NCBI RefSeq assembly: GCF_033958435.1
Contig: NC_134138.1
Coordinates: forward strand, 27,000,598-27,064,597
Length of the DNA stretch: 64,000 nt
Direction of reading: 5' to 3'
Source: Carettochelys insculpta
Taxonomy: Eukaryota > Chordata > Testudines > Carettochelyidae
Positions 55,686 through 64,000 of this stretch are shown one piece after another. The stretch's first letter is position 1. The number at the start of each line of letters is the position of its first letter. The position numbers and the translations under genes are program-made. Below the pieces are notes generated by a model. The model did not search any database. It was not told the origin of the DNA and worked only from the letters and a program-made list of their open reading frames with translations.

Positions 55686-56347
55686 ACTTTAATAGATGCA
55701 TATGATTTGGGACAGCCAACAGCAATGGTCTGTTTCAATTTATGAAAAAGAATTGTTCTCTTGTTTCCTATACTTCCTGCCTTTTTTCTTCGATCAGTGA
55801 CTATGATATGGTGGATTGTTAATGTGAGAGACTAGGGCAAATGTAGTAGCCTAAATGAATGTGATTTTATTCTTACAGCCATCACTACCACATGATTCTA
55901 GCCCTTTGAGCTAAAGTAGATTGTGTCAGATGATTGTAAGATTTGTAGTCTATTTGCATGTGGCAATCCACTGGACAACTTACATCGGAACAAAACTGAT
56001 TCCATTCAGCAGAGGGCAGCATGCTGCATGTAGGCCTTTCAGTTTCTTCATGGAAACTCAGAACCACTGGGAAATTCTGTTGATTTGACGTTTGGCCATG
56101 GAAACAAAACTATTTGATGTTGCCACTGAATTTTTGGATCTCTTCCCCTTTGTTGCAAGAAGGACTTTAGTTTTTTTCCTATAAAATATAGTAGCACACA
56201 TTTTTTAGGTTGAATTTTGTAGTTTCATCTTGAGCCTTTTTTGCATAACTTCTTGCCGGGAATCACATGGTGTAAGACATGTGAAAAGTATTCCAACCTC
56301 CTGCTCAGCTGCATTTACACAATGGATTAAGACGCAAAAGGAAGACC
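55686..56347. other. Unique AT-rich spacer
   Basis: Nothing recognised. Confidence 0.3.
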
Positions 56348-56562
56348 AAGGTTAGGGTAAGTCCATTGCTCAATGAGGGCAGAGAAACAATAACAGAAAA
56401 TGTGGAAATGGCAGAGGTACTTAATAAATTCTTTGTTTCAGTCTTCACCAAGAAGGTTGATGCAGACTGGTTGCCTAATATAGTGAATGTTAATGGAAAT
56501 GGGGTAGGTCAAGAAGTTCAAATAGGTAAGGAAAAAGTTTTAAATTGCTTAGACAAGTTAAT
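56348..56562 (+). mobile_element. CR1 ORF2 internal fragment
   Basis: Frame encodes MLNEGRETITENVEMAEVLN and KFFVSVFTKKVDADW, then QIGKEKVLNCLDKLI, homologous to the ORF2 segment LLDEGGNLVTDDAGKAEVLN...VGKEQVLSYLEKLD of the 50-53 kb copy. Cut at the right by a PLE. Confidence 0.75.
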
Positions 56563-56888
56563 AGACGAACAGATATTTTGGAGCACAAGCTTTCGTGGGC
56601 AAAGGCCAGCTTCATCAGATGCATGAGTTGGAGTTCCAGAAGGGGGTTTAAATTTATAGGGTCATGAAAAGGAGGGAGTCCCAGTCAAGAGGAGGGCCAG
56701 AGTTGACAAAGTCAGTTCAGTCACGGAGGATGTGGCCCATTACCAGCAGCTAGTGTGCAGTTGTGAAAATCAAGAGGAGAAACTGCTTTTGTAATTGGCC
56801 AGCCACTCCTGGTCTCTGTTCAATCCTTGGTTGATGGTATTTGCAAATCAATTGCAGCTCTGCCGTTTCTCTTCGGAGTTTGTTTGGG
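56563..56888 (-). mobile_element. PLE 3' segment of an inverted composite
   Basis: On minus: a Lys/Arg-rich coding end (KRNGRAAIDLQIPSTKD), 3' UTR shared with 44747-45125, then CTGATGA (56612-56618), a hairpin and GAAA (56591-56594), followed by GC-TTGT-GC-UC. The tail is cut at the 56563 end. The adjacent part at 56889-57440 is the upstream portion of a PLE in the opposite orientation. Confidence 0.75.
56591..56618 (-). ncRNA. Hammerhead-ribozyme-like core (canonical boxes)
   Basis: This copy keeps both boxes: CTGATGA and GAAA, separated by an imperfect stem GCTGGC-CTTT-GCCCAC. The 2-bp stem III GC/GC and possible cleavage UC follow. The same extra A after CTGATGA is present, and stem I is not evident. 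Confidence 0.5.
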
Positions 56889-57440
56889 AAGTTTTTTTGT
56901 TGCAGCCTGCCAACCTAAAACAAATTCTTACCAGCAACATAGACCACACCACACCACAACATAGACCACTGAATCTAAACCTGGAACCAACCCCTGCAAC
57001 AAACCTCGCTGCCAACTCTCCTAACATATCTACATCAGCAACATCATCACAGGACCTAACCACATCAACCACAATATCAGGGGCTCATTCACCTGCACAT
57101 CTACTAATATAACATCTGCCATATCATATATGCCATCATGTGCCAGCAATGCCCCACTGCAATACACGTTGGCCAAACTGGAGAGTCTCTACGTAAAAGA
57201 ATAAAGGGACACAAATCAGACATCAGGAATGGTAACATACAAAAAACCTGTGGAAGAGCACTTCAATCTCCCTGGAGTCTCAGTAACAGATTTAAAAGTA
57301 GCCACCCTGCAACAAAAAACTTCAAACATGGACTCCAAAGAGAAACTGTAGAGGCGCTCTCCATAATGTGATGAGCTTTCAGGTGACTAACCCAGGCTCC
57401 CCTTATCTTCCCACTACCCAATTGCAACTTTCCTTTTAAC
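56889..57440 (+). pseudogene. PLE GIY-YIG endonuclease fragment
   Basis: On + the sequence runs through Cys/Asn/Thr-rich PLE linker (decayed), GSFTCTSTN-like codons, then in an open frame from 57138: MCQQCPTAIHVGQTGESLRK, RIKGHKSDIRNGNIQ, then a diverged stretch and NFKHGLQRETVEALSIM. The IHVGQTG segment corresponds to the second strand of the GIY-YIG fold, and LRKRI carries the conserved catalytic Arg. The usual G-E-H-F after NIQK is replaced, consistent with a frameshift. No RT domain is present. Confidence 0.75.
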
Positions 57441-57442
57441 CC

Positions 57443-58159
57443 CAGTAAACCCTCAATTTAATGGATCCTGATTTAACAGACTTCAAAAACAGCAGATGCT
57501 GTCCACAAACCCCACCCCCCATAACTGCTGGCTACTCAGAGCCACCAGAGCTGCCACCACCACTGGCGCCACCAGAGCTGGAGGAGCTGCCACCACAGCT
57601 GGGGCTATTGAAGCAGCTGGGCCCAGAGGAGCCACCAGCAAAACCACAGCAGCTGGGGCCACCAGGGCTGGAGGAGCTGCCACCATGGCTGGGACTGCAG
57701 GAGTGGCTGGGGCTGCCAGGGCTTCTACAGCAGCTGGGGCCACTGGGGCTGGAGCAGCTGCTACCACAGCTGAGGTCTCAGGAGCTTCTGGGGTCAGCGG
57801 AACCACCAGGTCTGCTGCCACTCAGTCTCCTCCCAGCAGGGTGGGTGCCTGGACTGGACAGCTGGCAGGTATCCTGCCAGCTGGAGCTCTGGGCAGAGAC
57901 ATGCCCACTCCAGGGAAACTTGGGTGGGTGATGAGCAGCTCATGGCAGGTGAACCCAGAGGCTCTGCTCTGTAAACAGCACAAAGAGCCTGCTGCTGACC
58001 TTCCTCCTGAGCCTGCTGCTTTCCTCCCAGGTCTCAGATGGAGCGCTCCCTAGTGTGCCTTGCAAGGTGCCTCCAGTCCTGCAGATTTGGATTTAATGGA
58101 CTTTCAGCTTTAATTGACACCCCTTCCCCATATTAGCCTGTTAAATTGAGGGTTTACTG
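57443..58159. mobile_element. 717-bp Tigger-like element filled with GC-rich repeats
   Basis: Ends CAGTAAACCCTCAATTTAA and (minus) CAGTAAACCCTCAATTTAA are identical inverted repeats; TA follows on the right only. From 57530 to about 57830 degenerate repeats of GGGGCCACCAGAGCTGGAGGAGCTGCC type open long Ala-, Pro- and Leu-rich frames on several frames at once, which marks them as non-coding. Confidence 0.75.
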
Positions 58160-60029
58160 TAGCTCCAGGCTTGGCACAGGAAATGCAAACCTCGTTTATT
58201 CTATCAGTCTCGAAGCACATTGGTTGCTTGGATTGCTTTTGGGATGTTTGGTGGTTTAATTTGTTTTATTGACTGTCGAGTTTGTTTTGTAACCTAGGAG
58301 AGCTCCCCGGATGATAGCTCATGCCTAGGGCACACTGTGGTTTCTAAACCCAGTTTGTAAAGAGACTCACCACTCTGGAGGCTCCGTAGCCTATACAGCA
58401 CGTTTATTGTACACACTCACCTGGTATTGCTGGCCTCAGTACTTACCTTGGTTTTCCAAACTCAGTGCTTTCTTTGACCTTGTAGGTTTTATATACTCTG
58501 TGTGACCCAGAAGAGCTGCCCAGACCAAATGTTATGTGGAATATAAGCCGTTTAACATGAAAGAATGCAATTGCAGCTAGAACTGGAGTAGAGATTACAA
58601 GCTACAGTTCAAAGGAATGGAGGTGCAATGTTGGAACTTCTGCCAGTCAAAGTTTCTAAATGTCAAAGGAGTAGATCTTTTTCATATTATACCCAGCCCA
58701 GCTGGCTCATCTTTCACTGCTGAGGGATAGGGCTCCCCAGACAAAGAATCCCATGACTGGCTCTCTGCTACCATGTTTGCTGTATCAGGGCTCTAGATCA
58801 AGATTATTGATGGTGCTCCATAGTTCACTGTAGCTGTGAGCTCACATTTAAAGTGCCTCAGTCTCAAGGCTCTGCTGAAGTAGGGCTGTCGAATTGTCAC
58901 CTCCTGCAGGAATCTTCACATGTGTGGTGGTGGGGGTGGGGGTTATCCAGTGTGGCACATCAGAGCAGCTGCCCTTGGGGGAGCCATTAGGAGGAGGAGC
59001 AAGCCCATTATGTTAACTGCTGTGAATTCCATATAGATTTTGGAGGAATGAAAGTGCATTTTATTGTGATTTTTTGAAGTCAGGCAATGCCGTAGGAACA
59101 TATCACTGTTCTAGAAGTCATCTCAGCTTCTGCCTTCATGGTGGAGAGCTCATGTAGAGATCAAAATTATTAATCTTTCAAAAGCCTCTTATTCCTTCTC
59201 CTGGGTTTCAAACACCCATGTATCACTCTTCTTCTGTCCCCTCCACCCCGCCATCTTTCTGACTGTTTCTCATCTACATTTTCTGGCTGGGTTTTTTAGC
59301 TTCATTGTATTTTCTCTTCTCTTTAACTCCAATTTCTGACATTATCTATGTTTGGGCCTTTGGTCTCCACCTCTCTCACCCTACCCTGCCAGCTGGGCCT
59401 AGTGCCCAGACTGACTGATTTGTCGACACAGCTCAGCCCACACCAAGAGGAATGGAACCTCCAGCTGGAGATAATCCTTCCATTCAATAAAGGGAATGCC
59501 CCCAGTGCCATTGGCAACTCTCATAATTAAGAGGCTCCCACAAACTGTGATGAAATCAGTCCATTAAAATCAAAAGGGGAGGAGGGTCCATGGGCGCTTG
59601 AAGCCAATCTTGGCTTATGTTAGCATCAAAGATCCAGAGGGGAATCACACTCATTTGTATGACTGGTCTGACCTCATCCAGTATACTTAGTAGCCTCCAC
59701 ATTGTGAGAAATGTATTTAAAAATGGGAAGGATTTTGTAGAAGGACAGAAAAATGATTTCAGAGCCAAGGGGGCGTGGAGCTGTTAATTTACCAGAAAAG
59801 ACTAAAATAACTAAGTCTGTCTGAAATAACTAAAGTCTGTGAAAGGCAGTTGTCAGGAATTGGATAGATATCTACAGTCCTCTGAACTCAAGCACCTGGG
59901 ACAATGATTGTTCACAGTTGTAAAAGAGACAAAATGAGACATGACTGGATGAAATTAGAAAAAGGGATGTTCAAGGTTAAGCCGACTGAGACATATTGCT
60001 TAGAAGTGTGAAAAATCCAGACCCCCGAA
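58160..60029. other. Unique spacer
   Basis: No supported gene or named repeat. Confidence 0.3.
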
Positions 60030-60181
60030 TGAGGTATATAAGTCAGCCTATCTCCCTGTGTAGACAGTGTTAGGTCAACAGAAGACTTCTTCCGTCAACT
60101 TGACTACTACCTCTCAAGGAACCCTCCCACTGCTGTAGTGTGTATGTACGCTGAGTAGCATTTCAAGTGTGGACAAGCCCT
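60030..60181. mobile_element. Fragment of the 42361-type MITE
   Basis: Contains GTGTAGACAGTGTTAGGTCA, ACAGAAGACTTCTTCCGTCA, CTACCTCTCAAGGAACCCTC and the end (minus) GGGCTTGTCCACACTTGAAA. The block order parallels 42361-42977. Confidence 0.6.
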
Positions 60182-60379
60182 TTGACTCTGAAATCCTTCT
60201 CCCAAGGAAATGCTGAGGCCCAGTTGCTTGAGTCATTCAGATCTAGACTGATAAAGCACTCAAGAATATACCATAATGAACAATCTTGTAGTGGCAGAGA
60301 TCATTAAAGATTTTTACATCTCAAATATATGTGTCTTGAATGTCACTAATGCTGTAGGACCCAATCCAGCAAACACTTA

Positions 60380-60662
60380 GGCTCTGGCTACACTGAGGTT
60401 TCTATTTTGGGATACATTTGCATCTCAGAATAGAAACTCCAATGGCCAAACACCAGGGCTATTTCAAGTGTGGTATTTCATACCTGCTACCCCTTGTTGT
60501 GAGAGGGGTAGCGGGAAGTTTGAAATAGGCACTTATTTCAAACTGCAGTGCTGTGTGGCCAGCACCAAGTTTGAAACAAGTTACCTTGAAATAATTTATG
60601 CAATTTGCACAAAGCAAATTGCATAAATTATTTCCAGGTACATCTACAGTGTAGCCATAGCC
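60380..60662. mobile_element. 283-bp Harbinger-type MITE
   Basis: Ends GGCTCTGGCTACACTGAGG and (minus) GGCTATGGCTACACTGTAG; near-matching flanks TTA/TCA. Arms contain TTTGAAATA and a palindrome AATTTGCAC...GCAAATT. Non-coding. Confidence 0.75.
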
Positions 60663-61094
60663 TCAGAAACATGTTTATCTTTATGATTGTGAATTGACTT
60701 GAGTTCAAGTCAAAGGCACTACTCACATGCTTTGAGTTAAGCGCATGTTGGACTGGGGACAAATGACCAATAGAACAATATATTGATTTTAAAAATAAAC
60801 ACATGGGCCTGATTCTACTCATCTGGAGACTGGATTTACTCCATTGATTTCAAAGGGCATATTATACATGCTTCCTTCCATGTTCACAAGCAGGATGTAT
60901 AGGATCCCTAAGTCCATGGATCCCTGCTACCACAGCAGCATGTTCCCCCTTCTTTTCAGCCCCCTAAATACTACTCCAGCAGCTCCACTGGTGGGGAAAG
61001 GTTGGGTGGTCAGGTAAGATCAGTATTTTTTTTTTCTTCCCTGACCAAAACCAAAGAGACAGCACTAACTTGCTCTGGTCTCTGTAGTAATAGT
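60663..61094. other. Unique spacer
   Basis: GGGCCTGATTCTACTCATCT near 60806 may be a half-palindromic MITE; otherwise nothing. Confidence 0.3.
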
Positions 61095-61609
61095 GGGCTT
61101 GTCTACACTAGCCTGAAGTGTACCACAAAAGCTATTCCAACATAATTCAGTGTCAGTCTCTGTGCAGGTACTCTCAGTGATTCTCTATCTGGTGAGTTAT
61201 TGTGAGATAACAGATGTCAGTGGAGAATACACCAGCTTGTTGCAAAGTAACATCCCATGTGGCTACTTCAGCTTCACACTGAAAGTCCATGAGTGCACTC
61301 TGACCTCCTCCCAAAACACACTACACAACTGTATACTGTACAACTGTCCACTATGGCAGGTTCCAAACAGCCAGTAGATTGCAATGTGGCTTGCCAAGAA
61401 CTAATGCACCATGTAGACAAGTCCTCAGTCTGGAATAAGAGTGCCTTTTTCCCATTTATCTTAATCTACTCTTGAAGTGGACTCAACTAGTTCAAAAATT
61501 ATCCAATGAAGCCTCTAAACTTGATTAAGCTAAATGAGAGTTCCATTGTCCACCTGGGGTGTTATTCCAAAAATAGCTATTTTGATAGACTTCCAAGGGT
61601 AGACAAGCC
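61095..61609. mobile_element. About 515-bp Harbinger-type MITE
   Basis: Ends GGGCTTGTCTACACTAGCC and (minus) GGCTTGTCTACCCTTGG. Left AAAGCTATTCCAACA and right TATTCCAAAAATAGCTATTT arms are partly inverted. Non-coding. Confidence 0.65.
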
Positions 61610-64000
61610 TTTACACTCTTTCCCTCTTTGTGCTTTGGAACATCTCCATAAGGGTGCTCCAGAGGGTACTATGAATTTGGGGTAAAGTTGGAGTAACATG
61701 ACAACTTGCTGGCAAGGAGCCTCCGGGACCAGATGACCCCTATCTCTGGCAGATCCTTTATGGTTTGAGAGTCACATGCACAAACCTACACACACACATG
61801 CATATACAAGTCGGAATGAGGAACACTCATGATAGCCATGATCACTCAAGTACTACTTGAATTTGTTGAATGATTCAATAAAGATTCTTCATTTACTTTA
61901 GGTCTTTATAGTCTAGCCAGGCTTACTTTCTACAGAGCAGGGTAATTTACCCCCATCTTCAGCAAACTAACACTAAAAAAATTACAAAATATTGCTTCTC
62001 TTTGCACCATCTGAGAAATTAACAGCAAAGCCAATTAAATCCAACATGCAAGACTCCCAAGCTCTGTGCATCTCCCACTGCCTCCCCTGCAAGAATTGCC
62101 ACATCACCTTTCAGTCATTTCCTTTCCCAGACTAGGCAGTTTCATTCATATCAAAGAGCTTGATCTAACCCAAACACTCTTACAATAAACCAGGCAACCT
62201 CGTTTTTTATATCATTAGCCTTTAACCTCAGAGGGACTTCTTCAGAAGGGAGCTGCAACTCGTTACCAGATGTCAAAAAAAGTTCGTCATAAAATCTTCA
62301 GGAACAGCTCAGGGCCAGGCAATGTACGTTTTCTATTATGCTGAAACTGAAGGAAATTTTCTTTAATGCAGTAGTGCTTGATAGAGAGGGGAAAGGGAGA
62401 GGTAATTGTTTCAGAAGGTCATGTCACATTCAGCTCTGAATAGCCTCAAACCTGCAACACTCATAATTCAGCTGCTGGAGTTCTTCATAAGCTCTGGGAA
62501 TCTCTGGGGCTAAAATGCAGCATTGGTGGCTTTATAGAAAAGCAAAAGGGTTCAGTACACTAGTGTGGGATAGGGGATGTGAGATGTGTGACTCCATTTG
62601 TAAATTTATTCATGAGTCTGTTATTTACAGGCTAGGGAAAGACTTGTGCTGATCATTTATTTCTGTGTAAAGGCAGACCTGGATTTTGGGGGATTTGTGA
62701 AAGCTGCTGTAATTATCTGTGCATTGTGTGTGTGTCTTGATAAGTTGTGAAGACAAAACAGCTAAACAAAGAGGATCAAAAATTGCTGTTGTTGCTGATA
62801 ATGCAAATTGAGGGTATAGACTGGCCTTTTGTCAGAGGATGGGGTGGACCAGAATAAGAGGATGTGGGTGGGAAGAGGAGAGCCCAGAGTAAGCGCTGAC
62901 TCTGAGTAATGCTTCTTTCCCTGCTTCTCATTCCATCTCAGGGCTGGCATTTGGGGAGTGATCTGCTACTGATCCAGGCCAGTAGTAGATTACTACCCCC
63001 TGCCTGTGTACCAATTTAGCTGTGGTGGTTAGCCAGCTGGAGGAGGCATAACCATCTTCACGCATTCCCTGCCCCCTCTGTTCCCACTCCATACATGACT
63101 GGGTGTGGAAAAACCTGGCATGCAGTCCCTGTTCTTCCACCAACCCCATCCAGCTGCAGTGAAGACGTGAGGAAGCCTCACAAAAGGTCTTTAATGGCCC
63201 CACATTGCCAAGTTTCCCCGGCTATGATCCAGCCCACAGACAGCAACATGAGAAATGTTACTCCCTTTAGAGAAAATTATATCTTTGTTTCCTTTATGAC
63301 AAAGCCAGTACTCAGATTTACGGTGTATAAATGAGAAATCTCTCTCTGCTCCACCCCCTGCACCCACCATTAAGCAGATGCAGGCTGTAGAAGATAATTA
63401 AAGATAATTAACCACATCTCATGGTTTATCCAACCAACAAAACTTGGGTCAGGAATTGCTCACCATCCACATTAATTGCCCAGAACAGACTGACTGGTGT
63501 TGGACCAAATATTATCTCACCAGCATTTAATATCCCTGCCATCATGTGAAGGGAAACAGAAATCTGAGAAGAAGAGACAATTAGAGCAGTGGAAAGAAAA
63601 ACAGTTTCTGAACTGTGCAATGCATTCTGTCCATCTAATGAATCCCCTCTGAAAACCACCCTTTGTCAGAAATTAAGATGTAATATACTACAGATGGATC
63701 AACAGTGGCACACCTACAGCTTTATGTATCTGACATACAGGTGTTTGATTTTGGGTTTGACAGTAGGTCAAGGAGTGGCCATGTTGAAACCAACTCTGCT
63801 ACGCTGAGCAGTCCAGAAAATGACAATTCCATTTTGTGACAACTTTCGAGGTTTCAAAATTTGTTTGTGTTCCTCAGTGGAACAAAACCAAAGCCTTGCT
63901 GAACATTTTCACACAATGAATTTGAGTTGAAACAGCTGTCTCAGGATCAAAAAACTTCGGTTTTCAATTCACATCCCTCCTCTCTGCCTCTTTTTTTTCT
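61610..64000. other. Unique AT-rich sequence to window end
   Basis: No supported gene. (CA)-rich patch at about 61783-61800. Short frames up to 91 codons lack family signals. Confidence 0.3.

Noticed and set aside
56889..57440. Host GIY-YIG nuclease gene
   Set aside because: Upstream linker, tail and hammerhead context are those of PLEs, and the frame is broken.
57461..58053. Ala-, Thr- and Pro-rich frames on three frames
   Set aside because: All arise from the GCTGG/CCACC repeat inside a Tigger-like element.

Overview
The window looks like intergenic DNA from a vertebrate, most probably a cryptodiran turtle. The diagnosis rests on repeats: two tRNA-derived SINEs of the tortoise Pol III (Cry) type, young CR1 LINE copies ending in (ATTCTGTG)n-like repeats, Penelope-like elements (PLEs) with a GIY-YIG endonuclease, and many non-autonomous DNA transposons that begin GGCTAYGTCTACAC. 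No intact host gene was found. The only host-like coding trace is a frameshifted, unrecognised reading frame at the left edge (1-261), followed by a possible 3' UTR with an AATAAA at about 576.

The largest identifiable components are PIF/Harbinger transposons. Copies lie at 3911-7097, 21141-25300 and 45758-48801. The middle one is nearly complete: a DDE transposase on + and a Myb/SANT-type DNA-binding protein on - are arranged convergently, each apparently split by one intron. Around them are derivatives without complete genes: three copies of a 680-710 bp family (9309-10018, 20428-21137, 32397-33076), a truncated fourth (54734-55147), and many 270-1200 bp MITEs. They share a terminal inverted repeat but carry different reiterated palindromes in their arms (TTCGAAATA, GCTCTTTCGAAA, TCTGTCGACAGA, TTATTTCAAAATA, CCTCTTTCGAAA and others).

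Other layers are hAT elements with readable 8-bp target duplications (28626-29283, 36771-37786, 39638-39831, 49671-53566), Tigger/pogo-like palindromic elements (18840-19122, 34962-35288, 57443-58159), a 3-kb CR1 nested in the last hAT element, older CR1, L2-like, MIR-like and RTE-like remnants, and PLE 3' ends. Two PLE ends have perfect 13-bp target duplications. Several carry a hammerhead-ribozyme-like core (CTGANGA, hairpin, GAAA), as established for the PLE class.

Layout: 0-1 kb edge fragment; 1-2 kb PLE; 3.9-7.7 kb Harbinger copy 1 plus MITE; 8.6-10.3 kb nested MITEs; 12.2-14.4 kb CR1 fragment and stacked MITEs; 16.1-16.7 kb GC-rich minisatellite; 18.6-25.3 kb the densest cluster; 26-31 kb MITE, MIR, PLE and hAT fragments; 31.6-33.3 kb MITEs splitting an L2-like LINE; 35-40 kb Tigger, PLE and hAT elements; 40-45 kb RTE, MITE and PLE remnants; 45.8-48.8 kb Harbinger copy 3; 49.7-53.6 kb hAT with CR1 inside; 54.7-58.2 kb MITE, CR1, PLE and Tigger; the remainder is mostly AT-rich unique sequence. 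The biological interplay visible here is among mobile elements: autonomous Harbinger supplying proteins to MITEs, and CR1 supplying reverse transcription to SINEs that share its tail. All calls are by eye; identities are hand estimates.
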